Assembly: GCA_013398175.1 (NCBI GenBank)
Contig: VZRZ01002645.1
Coordinates: 748,567-812,566, forward strand
Length of the DNA: 64,000 bases
Origin: Climacteris rufus
Taxonomy: Eukaryota; Chordata; Aves; Passeriformes; Climacteridae
Direction of reading: 5' to 3'
Positions 46,343 through 58,235 of the stretch are shown here, piece after piece (within the stretch, counting starts at the first letter, position 1; each line of letters starts with the position of its first letter). Below the pieces are notes generated by a model. It made no database searches. It was not told the DNA's origin and worked only from the letters and a program-made list of their open reading frames with translations. The translations under genes and the position numbers were made by a program.

Positions 46343-47747
46343 GATGTTGTTGATGCTTAATGCGTCATAAAAGCACAGGAGGTTAAGAGAGAGGAATGCT
46401 GGATTTGCAAATGCTGGCATCGGTTTCAAAGCTGTTCCACACATGACTTTAACTGAAAAGCTGATCAAGAGTGGTCCAAGGAGGGAAGAATTAAAACTGA
46501 TGGGAAAATGTTGCTGCTCTATGGGCGCTCGCTGGCCATTGCACCAATGCCAGCAGGAACATGTGATGGAGCATCTGTGCTGTACCACTCAAGAATTTGG
46601 CACCAGGTATCCTAGTGGGCTCATTCCCATAGCCACTCTTTCAAACAGCTGTTCTACCAAGGGATAGAAAACTGCCTGAAAAGATTTAGATTATCTTCCT
46701 TTGCCTTATTTCCACAGAATATGCTCCATGTCAAAAATAAAGTTGCGAAATATGTCTGTATTGATTCAAGATATCTAAGAGGCTTGAATGGAAGCAGCCT
46801 CACATTCATTTTGCTGTTTTGCCTTTTATATGTTTATGGCTTTAGATTTTTTAAATCTCTTAGTATAATTTCCATATTTAAAAAGACCTGAAGCTTTAAG
46901 TCATGTCTCCATAAATTATGGACTTAATCTGGAAAAGGAGAGCAGGTGAGAAATGTTCATTCCTTTATAGGCTGAAGGATGTTTAAAGGAGATGGCAGCA
47001 GAACTGAGACTGTCAAAACAATAAAAGAAGTGTTAACACTGATAATTATATTATTCAAGCAAATTGAATTCCTTGGAGGGTGCATTTTTAATGATGCACT
47101 GTAAAGCAAATTGTGTTTCATAGCTTGAGAGAGTCATAAAACAATAAACTAATTAAGACACCTTTTGTCTGTCTGCTCCTTTCTGCCTATATGTGTGGTC
47201 AGGGAAGTTTTGTCAGTATTAACAAGGTGAGCTTACACCCTGGTTTTACTTACCAGTCTCAGTGCATTTTAAAGACTGAATATTCCCAATTCAAATAATT
47301 AAAAAAAAAACAAACCAACAAACCAATCAACAATCTGAACCAGAGTTTACTTGTGCTCCAAGATCTTGGTAGACCTCATTCCTTCAGACTTGCTCTTCTG
47401 TTCCCAAAATGTGGCTGCAACAGACTGGTCTGCACCTGGATTTGAGGCTTTTGGTGAGGGAGAATCCCAGCCAGTGTAAACTGGCTCTGAGTTTGGATAC
47501 ATTTTGTCTCCGTGCATAGAAGCAACCAAAAGTAAGAACCATGAGTGGTTACTAGTTCCATTATTATCTCTTCCAATTGTCTACTCAATATTCCTTCAGT
47601 ATGAAATACTAGACTAGGCTAAGAGCTGATTGCTTTGTGCTCAAGAAGCATTAAAATCTGTCTCTTTACAGGGAGGCTTTTGGACTTGTGCTGAGATATT
47701 TTGCTTCAAAAAGTGAATTTGATTTTTCTTAATGCCAAACAAGGGTT
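46343..47747. other. Unique non-coding sequence
   Basis: No gene or clear repeat. There is an A-rich tract at about 47302-47330. Frames are at most 86 codons and unrecognised. Confidence 0.6.
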
Positions 47748-47870
47748 TTTTTTCTGAGGGCTGGATTCTATTCTCTTTTCCATGGCAGGTTTTCCCCTCT
47801 CTTTCATGTGCCTTCGATTCTTTCAGTGGCATTGCTCCCATGTAAATGCAGTGTAAAACTGAGCCTGTGT
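47748..47870. mobile_element. Possible old DNA-transposon (hAT-like MITE) relic
   Basis: The plus strand has a 'gctggattctattctc' start and a 'tcagtggcattgctcccatg' then 'gcagtgtaaaactgagcctg' ending. This resembles the family of palindromic amniote elements whose sequence runs 'agattctg...gtgtaaatc...tcaatggagttactcc...ccagtgtaactgagagcagaatctgg'. Similarity is by eye and partial, and the terminal repeats are heavily decayed. The 109-codon minus-strand frame across it (47641-47970) is not a gene. Confidence 0.25.
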
Positions 47871-48699
47871 TAAACTTGCCCAATGCTGAGAGGAAGAAGG
47901 AGGCTGCGTTTATAGAATTACTGGAAATAGTACAGACAGATAACATCAGGGAATAAATCCTGGCAAACATCCTTGTATATAGTGGACCTGTTTAAGAGAA
48001 TACATAGAGAGTAGAATAAGGTCCCAAATTACAGCAGTATGTGGTTGCTGATACTGAGAGCATAATTTCAGCCTTCAAACAAAATCCCATTTTCTGAAAT
48101 TAACCTCATAACTACTCTTTGAGCCAAACAATCTCTATCTTTGTCCCACTGGAAAAGTGGGAAAGAGGTCGTTTCCCTACTATGTCACTGTGTTTGTCTG
48201 CAGTCTGTCTGGATCTTATCAATTAAAGCTTCTTTAAAAAGATGAGGACCTTCACTTTTTATGAGCACCTGTGTACCCACTAGGGAGAGAACTGTATGGA
48301 TTAAGGTTATGGGAATCCCTAGCAAAATATCTTTGTTCTGGGATCAACCAGTAATAGGGTTTTATGTAGCAGGAATAGCAGAAGTCCTAGGGGATTCATT
48401 ACAATTATATCCCCAATTATGACAAAAGAGTTTTAGTTTAGTTTGGTAGGGTTTCTGCATTCTTAGCAGTTATAAACATTTGTTCCTTTATATGGCAGTG
48501 TTAATTAACATTGTTAAAATTTACTACAGGCTCTCATGTTCCCAGACCAACAAAGAGAAGTCATTAGCCACTTCCTATGAACAAAGGGGGAAAAAATGTA
48601 TTTTTCTAAAGTTATTTGGGGTTTTAAAAAATCAATCTGAATATTGGTATTGGATAAAAAATAGAGATTGATTCCTAACAATTTACTTTTTATAAAATT
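47871..48699. other. Unique non-coding sequence
   Basis: No recognised gene or repeat. A short hairpin (CCCACT / AGTGGG, about 48146-48162) is within chance expectation. Confidence 0.6.
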
Positions 48700-49010
48700 A
48701 TTTACCATTTACAGCAATACATTTTGAGTTTACATTAAATATTGTGTGTCCCTTCTGTCTTTATTTTGATGTAAACATGCTGCAGAGTTTGCTATGGAGA
48801 TATTGTATGGTTCTTTATTAACGCTTCACTGAAGACGAGCCTAATATTGCTGCTCAAAGCTAAGACGTTATCTTATAAAACCTCAACATATTTTCTTTTT
48901 TATATCACTGTTCAAAATAATGTGCTGCTCTGTTGCCCTTGTAACTTTGACAGATGATTAATTATAAATTTGGGGTACTGTGGTTCAGACAGAAACCTAA
49001 TTGGGTATTT
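48700..49010. promoter_or_regulatory. Candidate conserved non-coding element
   Basis: Non-repetitive AT-rich stretch with few simple runs. It has several motif-like parts: a GTAAACA-type forkhead core (about 48771-48777), a TTATC/GATAA GATA core (about 48869-48873), and GATGATTAATTATAAAT (about 48953-48969), a paired homeodomain site. The texture resembles known vertebrate enhancers, but only alignment to other vertebrates can show conservation. Confidence 0.25.
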
Positions 49011-52000
49011 GTGAACCAAATGTGAAAATGTTGAATGCAGGTCCATGCTTCAGTGACGCTTTGATATCTCTTTTCAGAGGTTAAATCCTCTGTTTTGGAA
49101 TATCTGAATACACACTGTCTGTTTCTCTCTAGTGGATGTATATGTTTCCAGGCAAAATCATAATTCAGCTTTGCATGAGGTGATAAAGCTTTATCAGTGA
49201 CTGCAGGGTGAAGAATATTTTAAAGAATATCTGCATTCTCTTTATAAAAAGTTCTACATTAAAAATCCTGGATACTTGGGTAGACCTTTCTAAAACTTTA
49301 GAAAATATGGAAATTCACAGGTAGAATGCCCCGAACAGTGAAAGTTTTGCTTTTCATCTCTGACCTTCCCTTCTGTGCTGCTTTGAATAACACCTTGATA
49401 GAAGAGAAGGTGTCTGAGGCACTTTGGTGTTGATACTCCTGCCTTGAGAATTTGGCAGACTGGTGCCAGCTCTTTAGTTGCAGATTTCTTGAGCCACCTC
49501 TGGTCCTCATTTCACTATGACAGAACATATGGATGAATCTGGTAGCTTTCTTGTAGTAATTTGATTTTATCTGTAGAATTTTCCCACAGATAAAAAATTA
49601 GGCACATGTTTAAAGGTTTTGTTAAGGTAGACCCTGACTGGTGAAGCTGTGGAGGTGTTCCTTTAAGTCTTCTTGTGGGTTCTGACAACAAATTGTTCAC
49701 TTCAAACTGCCGCTTAGTGACAGGGATTGTTGTGAAAGATGAAATGTTGAAACCTACCAAGGTGGGATTGAAACTGCAGTGAAATTAAAATCATCATCCA
49801 CTAAAACACAGAGTTGAAAATAATCCTATGTAGACGAAATCAATAACATTTTTTGGCTAAAGAATTGTTGGTTAGTGAAAGCTAAGAAGCTACTGGACTT
49901 TTTTGAGGCTGAGATGAAACAATTAAAGTATTTTTCTGCTTTTATTGTTATCTGCAGGTTTGTGTGAAGTATATCCCTGAGTCAAGGTCTGATGAGTGTG
50001 GTTGATCAGAGCACTGAGATGGGTATTTTGTGTAAGATTCCTTTACATTTGACTGAAGATCAAGTCTGTCATAACTGTTTAATGTCAGGGACTTAGTAAA
50101 ATGTGAGCCTTTGGGCTTCCCTGCAGACACAGATCATCTAATTCCAATCAGTTATTTTCAGTTATTCCCTGGTTCTGTAGTATCTTTCCCTCTTTTTTTC
50201 TTCTTTGTACATAGCTCAGAGCATAATGAGTTACAAGTGGGGCAATGAACATGACTCTCTACTACAGTCATATTTATTTCTACCACATCATCATGCCCAA
50301 AGTCCATTTTCTCCTTGCTTTTGGTGGCAAAGAAAGTCTCAGGAGTTGGATGCCTCTGTCCTTAAAGGAGTATCACGCCCTAAAGAATTATATAGAATGG
50401 GTAATGCTGTTTTCAGTTCATTATATGCACATGAATTCTGTATTTAAAGTATGATAGAATGAAATTTGCTGTGAAATGGTGTCCTGTGATTCACTCGCTT
50501 GCATTTTTTTTGTAGTCCCATTGTAAGGAGAGAATATCAGAGCCAAATCTGAGTCAAACTACCTTCAGCCACTGATGCCCCCGAGCATGTCAGTCATGCA
50601 CCGATGCTGCTGGCACAGCTGGTACTCCACACACAACAGGGAGTATTTTTAACACTAAAAATGTGAGTGTGACAGGTGCACATTTTATTAGAACTTTTTT
50701 TTTATTGTGCATTAGTGGAGAGCAGAGAGTTAGCAGCACTTCAACAAGTCTTCAAGTAAGTGAGAAAATAAATGAAAGTCTATGGTACATATTCATGTTT
50801 GTTAGCCAAGTATGGGTAGTTCACAGCAGCCTAATATTTCACTGTTTCAGAAAAAAACTAGATGAATTTTGAGCAGCTTGCACAGCCAGAACCACTCATT
50901 CTTTTTTATGAGCTTCATTTGCATTTATACTCTTCCCTGCTGTTGAGTACGCCCCTTTCACTTGTCCTAAATCTACAATTGCACTGGCTGCACTTAAGTA
51001 GCTGTTTCCTACTGATATATTGATTATTACACTAATTACATCCGGGGTCTGTAGATAGGCTAAGAGAACCAATTTATTTGAATTTTTAATGGGGGGGAAA
51101 ACTCTCCACAACTAATTAATTCTACAGGGAGGGGTCTAAATCTTCTCTTTTCTTTCTTTTTTTTTTTCCTTTCTCCATCAAAGTTTTTTGTAAGTAAGGG
51201 TTGTGTTAAAACAAGAAAATATATGGGGACATAATGTGTGATGCTTTTGTCTGGTAAACTTTCACATCCTTCTCTTTTGCTAGACTGGGTTTTTTTGTCT
51301 GCTTTCTGCTTGACTGGATAATCCTTTTTTTTTTTTCCGATGTGGTATCATACAGTGGGCCCTGGTTCTGCAATCAACTCTGTGTATACAGCCTGCTGTG
51401 TTTGTTGAGGTCAGAGAGGGTGGCTACTTAGCTGGAACACACTACAGAAATGGGCCATGGATATTAACTCATCAGTTTATAGCTGGAGCAAAAATATTTA
51501 TTTTACAGCCACTTCGGTGAGTTTGTATTGCCTGTGTTTCATTCAATTTGACATAGAGTTGGACATCTTCAATAATTTTATATTTGTAACACAGCTGAAC
51601 CTTTCAATGGGGCTTTCTCTAAATTGTGAAGATTTCCAGATGTTTTTCTAACTTTAGCTGAAATCACCTAGTCTCAAATCCCAGGAACTCTCTGATGCTC
51701 TTCCTTTGACAGGTACTTCACAGACTTTTAACAGTAGATTAAAAGATGTTTTAAAATGACAATGAAATGGAGGTTTGAGTACAAGCCATCATGGGAAGCC
51801 GGATAGTGCCTGGTGACAGATTTGCAGTGTTATGAGACTTTTAGCCTCTTACATCTAGACCTTCTCTTTGAATTTAGGGTGTGGAGAGTGTGAAAGCTAT
51901 TACCACCGGTTGGTGATTCTTTTGTGGTTTCTCTAAATTGATCTCTTGATCTCAGGTCTTGTGAAAGTGTCCATTGCCAATGGATTTCAGTATGTCTGCA

Positions 52001-53091
52001 ATGATAACTGCAGTACAAAAGTCAAAGGACTGCTTATTACCATCATACCCTTAATGAGGACCATTCCTCTCACACTTTGATATGTCCTAGGAGAGGTATT
52101 GATCTGGGGAATGTCCATTTTGTGGTGTTTTTAATAGCATGCCTATGCCAGGATGCTAGCTTTCCCATTTGTCAAGGCTGTTGTTTCCATGAACAAAGAA
52201 TTTGACTGAAAAAAATAGGGGCAGCTACACTCATTTCATTTGAATTTTTTTTTCAGTAGCATCTTGGAACAAACTTGCTTGAAAAAACATTGAAGAGAAC
52301 AGGGCCTTTCTTCACCTGCAAATCAAATTTATTGGGAAAATGGAAGCTATAAAAGTGTTTAAATATCACAAACAGAATTTAAAAATGGACACAAAAATGA
52401 GTGCAACACAAAAAAAAAGCACTAGGTAATCTCGAGCCAAGCATCAACATTCTGGGCACTGTAATCCACAATTTAAAGTTGGGTGTTTTAGAAAGAATTA
52501 CATTAGTTTGGACTGGAAGGCATTAGAGTATAAATCAGAGAATCTCTATCTCAGAGAAGCTTAAACAGCTTCAAAGGTTAAGTAGAAGATATAAAACTGT
52601 TATGATATGTTTGTTATGGGCCTTCAAAGAAAGTGGTGAAGCCAGCAGGATGGCAAGGTTACTTCAATATCCTGAGAAAAGATTCCACATAGTCTGCAAG
52701 CAATTTATGGGATTTGGGGCTGGGCAGCATGAATGGGAACACCCCAGAAGCATTTGGAAAATTATCCTGAGGTCTGTGCATGGAAGTAAAGAAGTTTTAG
52801 TGCTTTCTGTTCAGCATATACCTATGGCTGGTTTAGAGAACAAAGATAGACATCTGCAGGAATCTTGGAAAACTGTATAACGGAAAGAACTCATGAAACT
52901 GACTTTGCCTGTGGTCTGGGTGGTTTACTGTGATGTCAGAAAAGGACAAACATGGTAGCTCCTGGCTTTTATAAAGAAAAATCCAGTAAGAGTAGTACAG
53001 ACAGACTGGAAAGGCAGTTTTTCTGAGGAGACTGCTGCAGATGTGAGTCTCAACTCTTTCCCATGGGGAGGAAGAATTCACAAAATCTGGA
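49011..53091. other. Unique non-coding sequence
   Basis: About 4 kb with T-rich runs around 51151-51180 and 51325-51337 and no recognised gene. Unrecognised frames reach at most 92 codons (52602-52880, plus). Confidence 0.6.
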
Positions 53092-53345
53092 ATTTCATAT
53101 CCAGCTTTGCTGTATAATTCCTGTGTAACTTGGAGTAAGGCATTTCATCTTTGATTTTCAAAGGCACATATAGAAAGGATCCTTTGAAACTTCCCCCTTT
53201 AATCTCTTTGTTCCTTGCCTCTCGCAGTCAGAGTACTTCTGTCCTCTACCTTTGTCTGTGGGCTGTGAGCTCCTTGGAGCAGGACCCACTTCACTTCGTG
53301 GGTGTGGACAATATATTGTAAAGGTTTCTCGGAATGATCTGGAAC
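53092..53345 (+). repeat. MIR-type SINE relic with L2-like tail
   Basis: On the plus strand the MIR core is recognisable: 'ccagctttgctgtataattc', then 'ctgtgtaacttggagtaaggcatttcatctttg' (for 'ctgtgtgaccttgggcaagtcacttaacctctctg'; about 53101-53158). About 95 bases on comes the tail block 'ggctgtgagctccttggagcaggacc' (about 53261-53286), which matches the 3' tail shared by MIR and L2 ('actgtgagctccttgagggcaggga'). 'atattgtaaag' follows at about 53312. The order, spacing and orientation are all as expected. Such relics predate the bird-mammal split. Confidence 0.65.
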
Positions 53346-56192
53346 CAATAACAGATGTGGAGATGGTTAGTTAAAAGTTGGCACTGATAGGGACTTAGCT
53401 TTGCAGTGATGACACCTCAAGATGTGACAACATCCCTCTCAATCCAGAGTACAAACTGCACCATCTACATCTGAAGCAAATTGGAGGCATAGAGAATTAT
53501 GGAGTAGTGTGTACTGTGGAGGGACAAGGATGTGGTCACACAGGTTTTACTGAGGTCTTGGGAATAATGACCAAATCTTGAAGTGTCATAATTAAAAATT
53601 AATCAATCCACGCAAGCTCCTCCTTTAGGAACAGATTCTGTCTTCTCACACTAAACTAAGGTTTAACAGATTTACAGCAGCTCTCTGTAGCTGATCCTGA
53701 ACTCATTATAGTGGCTCCTTTTACTCCAAGCTATGCTTTATTCCTCCTGCATAGTTTCAGTGTTTCTCAATTTAGAAGCACTGACAGTTCTTCTCAAATA
53801 CCTCTCCCAGCACCAGCTCCCTTTTGCTCCTGGGGCTGAAACAAGCTTTTTGAAAACATTCATCTCTTTTGGAGTAGGAAATTACACTCTGAGGAGCAAT
53901 CCTATGAGGAAGGAGAGAAGCAGGAATAGTCAGCAAATATATGGTCAGAGAAGTCAAAGCTGAGGTGAAGGGGGAGGTGATTTATGATGTTACCAAAGTA
54001 GAACTGGAGAGAAAAAAAAAGTCAAGAAAGATGTTAAAGAGAGAAAAAAGAGAATGTGGGATAGATGGAAGGATAGAAGGGAAGGAAGAAGCTATAAAAT
54101 TTATTTTTAAAAAACAAAGAAGGTGAACATTGTTTGTTCTTATGTATCGAGATAGTGATTCCTGTGGTTTCTTGAGGGTAGTTTGAGGACTCTGTTATGT
54201 ACAGCATCTACTACAAACAATGACTTTTTGTGTCATGGACCTTGCAATTGGAATTATACTTGTAAATCTGGAAATACCCTTCTTTAGTTATAGGAATTGT
54301 CATGTCTCCATGCAAAATGGGAACTTACTCTGCAGTTGGCTTCAAAATGGTGATTCACTTTTGTAATTAATTGTGAAATTCAAAATTAATCAACATTTTT
54401 TACAGAAGACCATTTGAGAGTGGTGAAGAATGCCTCTCTGATTTGGATAGATAGCATTGCTTTCACAGGCTTAAGACTTTATTTAATTTTCAGTATATAT
54501 TAAGATGCATAATGTTTAAAAAGTAAAAATGATATATAATGCATCCTTCCATAGGAAGGCAGTGATACAAAAACATTCAATATGTCTTTCCAATACTTTT
54601 TGTCTCATCTTTTACCTGGGTTGGAATCTTTTTCTGCCCTTCTTTCAAAGTGAAACTAGTATTTAATTTTTGTTGGAGGTATATAGTCTGAATAACGTGC
54701 AGTTCTCTGAGCAGTTCCCTTTGGGATGACGTGATCACTGCAGTTTATAGAGTATGGAATAAAAAGTGCTCCCCTCATAAAGTCAGAGGGACAGAGAAAA
54801 AAACATTAATGATTTATGTTGGCTGAGATTTTGACCCAGAAGCTTTGAACATGCAGTAGGTGTTATTTACTCTATGTCACCATTAATGCCAGGCAGGAAA
54901 GACTATTAAAAGCCTTTTTTTTCAGGGCTGGCATTCTTTCACACAGTCCCCATTGCCCTGTCGTCACTCCTTGCCTTAGGTATTTTAAGCAGAAATGCTC
55001 TTCTCTGCTGAAATGGATGTCCTGTGCATCAGAGCTTTTTAAATTTTCTTGAGTGCATATGGAATCTGGGAAATTTCTATTTTATGAGTTAGGTCCTAGT
55101 GCAGTTTTATGACAAGATGAGTTAAACAGTAAAATATTCTGTGGATCATCTTTACACATTACTGTTTTTTACTGTAATGACTTAACAAGTTTCTGATATA
55201 TATATATTACTTTCTCTACAGCCTGAGAAACTGGTGTTCAATAGCTGTCTGTGCTGGCTGGTTCATCAGAGAGGCTGCTTTGACAAACTCCATGCTCAGG
55301 GAGTGATTTTGGCATCTGATTTTTGAGGAAAGGAAAGACTAAAGCAAAAATACATTTGAATAGCTTTGTGGGGCTGTTACAGTGCAAACTGTGCTGGTCT
55401 TGCTTGTGTTACACCCTTGCAGCAGGACAGTGACTGGTCACCACTGCAGGAGGTGAGGGCTGTTTCTGTGGGGACGGCTGGGTACATGAAGATGCCTGAA
55501 AGAGGTCTGGGGTAGAGGTGTTCTGATGTCCAGAATTCCCAGACAGTGGTGCTATAGTGAGTGGATGGAGACAAATGGAGTGTTAAAGTTTCCTTGCCTT
55601 CTACCCTCTTGTAAGAAATGCCTGACTGGTGATACCAGGTGTAATGGGGAGTGAGGAGGGATAGGAGGTGAGATTTAGATAGCAAGGCAGCATGAGCCAT
55701 AGCTGGGATTGGAATGGCTGATGTGATTTGTGCATTTTATGGTGAAACCTTAGACTTTCACACACTGACATTTGCTGAAAGGAAGTGGCTCTTGACCAAA
55801 GAGAATAGAAACTGCTTGTTATCCCTGCTGAATTTCACAGGTTAAGGAAATAATCCCTACATATTTTAGGAAAATACTCTTCCCATTTGGTTTTATGGTG
55901 ATTGAGGAGCCCTTCTGGAGAGCAAATTGAGATTTGAAACACTTGTTACAATGTATAATAAATATTGTTTGAACTACCAAAGATATGAATTTTATAAAAG
56001 GAGGATTCTCAGGTTACACCGAAGAAACAAACAAAAGACTTCTAGTTCTGATATGTTTGGCTTGTCATTTCTCCTCATTCTTGAAGAAATTTTATGTTTA
56101 AACAGGGACCTTCTCCCTCAAAGTACTTCTCCTGCTATGTAGACAGTTGCATCCCAGTTCAGAAAGCATCAACACTGAAAACAAGGGCTGAG
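53346..56192. other. Unique non-coding sequence with a purine-rich tract
   Basis: Includes a nearly pure A/G stretch at about 54008-54105 on the plus strand, which produces a lysine/glutamate-rich 61-codon frame (53941-54126) of no meaning. A 107-codon minus-strand frame (55377-55700) is unrecognised. No gene is supported. Confidence 0.6.
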
Positions 56193-56197
56193 GTTTG

Positions 56198-56525
56198 TTG
56201 TCGCGCTTCGGACACGAAAGAAAGACGCAGACACGCATTGAAGACAGAGAGCCAAAACTGCGGGGCAAAACCTGGGCAGGACTCTGCCTCCCAGACCCCG
56301 CACTTTATTTTATATCCTCCTAGAAACCACAGGGATTGGAGGGAGAAATTGCTACCTTTCCATCACACCGGTCAAAGGAAATATCCATCAAATTTCTCCG
56401 CCCAGGAGAAAGGAATGCAAACAATAGAACACAGTTAGAAAAACATGACTATGTTTACAGAGAATACGTGAGAAACTGTTACAGAAGAATGAAAACATTG
56501 AAGAACTGCAAAACTCAGGGCAACA
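56198..56525 (-). mobile_element. Solo LTR, third copy, diverged
   Basis: A 328-bp element flanked by the direct repeat GTTTG (56193-56197 and 56526-56530). On the plus strand it begins TTGTCGCGC and ends GGGCAACA, so on the minus strand it starts TGTTGCCC, exactly as the LTRs at 20283 and 22468 do. The start regions are visibly homologous: the plus-strand block at about 56442-56486 aligns with 22735-22785 (CTATGTTTACAGA core), and GAAAGGAATG is shared at about 56408-56417 and 22703-22712. The rest, including the GC-rich 3' end, differs, so it is a related but distinct family. A TATAAAATAAAG box (minus, 56303-56314) fits the promoter region and includes an AATAAA signal. An alternative end at 56595 (TG...CA with an 8-base near-match flank) is less consistent with the other two copies. 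Frames of 114 and 85 codons across it are not genes. Confidence 0.75.
56303..56314 (-). promoter_or_regulatory. TATA box / AATAAA of LTR copy 3
   Basis: The minus strand reads TATAAAATAAAG, combining a TATA-type box with an AATAAA hexamer (56304-56309). It is placed before the GC-richer 3' part of the LTR. Function is inferred from layout only. Confidence 0.4.
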
Positions 56526-56530
56526 GTTTG

Positions 56531-58128
56531 CCATTCAGTAAAGGGAAAGAACATGTCCTTTTTTCTTTTGGAAATGACAATACAAACGAGTAACACTTAG
56601 GTTTCCTGCACAAAGCACTTTTTTTTTTTTTTCAGTTTTGACAGCAGAAGTGGTGTCTCATCAGTGAAGGTTACTGAAAGACAAAGACATGTGCCTGCTC
56701 TTAAAACCTAGGTACAGCTGTTGCTGTAAAATTATAACTGTGACTTCTTGGGGATTCACTGAACTCTGGAGATTCCTTTGCTGATCAGAGAGAAAGAAGA
56801 TCCAGTGTGGCATTATTAGCACTTGAACTATCATTCAGCATTCAGTTCCTTGTGATTTTGTAACAAGGATGTGCTGCCAGCAGAGATCATCCAACGAAAG
56901 TATGACTTAGTGGGAAAGACATCGACTGTGGTTTGGTACCAAGGGGTTGTTGAAGAATTAGCAATTGAAAGAATTGAAAGTGAGAACAGGTATTGTGACC
57001 CTGTGTCCCTGAGACTGTTTTTTTAATCTTGGATGCCTAAGTTGGCAGCAACACTGGACTCAGAGAGAAGTGGATGCTGTCATTTATGGCTATTCAGAGG
57101 AGCCCAAAGCAGAGAAATCTGTCAAAACTCTGTGCTTATTCGCCAGCAGAAAAACTGCTTGAGTCTGCTCTTGGTAGTCCACCCAGTGTCTCCTCATCAT
57201 TTCAGTGGATGACATCTAGGAAATAATGGCTACAGATGATCAGTCTGTCCTTATCAGTTTTCCCATCCAGTCCTATGAAGGAAGGACACTGCTTGCCCTT
57301 AACATGTAATCTGCTAGAAATCATCATCTTTACTTCAATGGCCTTTCAAATAGTGGATCATATTTCAGCACAGAAGTCAATACTGATCTTTCACCATTTT
57401 CTAGTAGCATGTAGGGGCCATAAATACAGTACAGACTAGTTGAGGAAAAAAAAAAAAAGAGATGCAAAAGATTGTACACAGGAAATAGCATAATTTCAGT
57501 ATTTTAGGCTTCCTTCTATGGAGACAGGATGAATGGGACTGGAGGGCCAGGGGTGACTACAATTACAGGGGGAGAAATTGTTGCCAGCCCTGACCTGAGC
57601 CTTTCTGAAATACGGAACCAGTCCCATTCGCAAAGATAATTTTTTGCTTTGTTACTTTGTTGTATACTGCTTAGGAATTGAAAACTATGTTTTCTCATAG
57701 CAGCTCAGTGGTGTGTATTTTTTCATGCTCTATCACAGCCTTATGGTGAGTTTGAAAGGAGTCCGTGGTGTTATAGTGTTTAAAGGCAAATTCATTTGCT
57801 AGTATAATTCTTTGCAAGCCATAGGCCAAGAGTCAAGACCATTTGACACTGCATATAAAAGGACAATGGAAATAGTGCTTATTATTATAACATAAATACT
57901 CACTGTGACGGTAAATCGTTTGCAAAACTGCAAAAGTTAAAAAAAAAAAGTAAGAAATTATATTTCATGCATTTTCTTGGAGGATTTAAATATTGAAAAT
58001 TTGGTTTATGAAATTACTTAATTCTGCTTGAGACACAAGTTTAGGAGACTATTGAGGTGGCAGGTTTACAACACATTCTTCTGGAGTAATTTCTCTTAAC
58101 TACGAATCAGAGATTATAGGTGTAGGTG
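56531..58128. other. Unique non-coding sequence
   Basis: Begins with a T14 run followed by CAG (56619-56635), just downstream of the LTR. No gene or further repeat is recognised in about 1.6 kb. Confidence 0.6.
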
Positions 58129-58235
58129 TTTGGAAATAAATATTTGTATGACTGTTCACAGATTCCCATCTCTCTAACTGGAGGTAAATGTGTATCTGCT
58201 TGCATGTATTTGGAAATAAATATTTGTATGACTGT
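58129..58235. repeat. 27-bp direct repeat, 80 bp apart
   Basis: A 27-base sequence starting TTTGGAAATAAATATT is present without mismatch at 58129-58155 and 58209-58235. Weaker similarity continues a few bases beyond each copy. It looks like the remains of an 80-bp tandem duplication whose intervening part has diverged or been partly replaced. Confidence 0.85.

Noticed and set aside
53941..54126. Lysine/glutamate-rich 61-codon frame
   Set aside because: Result of a purine-rich low-complexity tract.
56196..56603. Longer LTR boundary (56196-56595) with TG...CA ends and flanks CTGAGGTT / CTTAGGTT
   Set aside because: The flanks match 7 of 8, but 8 bp is not a usual retroviral duplication length. 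Homology to the other two LTRs places the end at GGGCAACA (56525), where a perfect 5-bp duplication is found.
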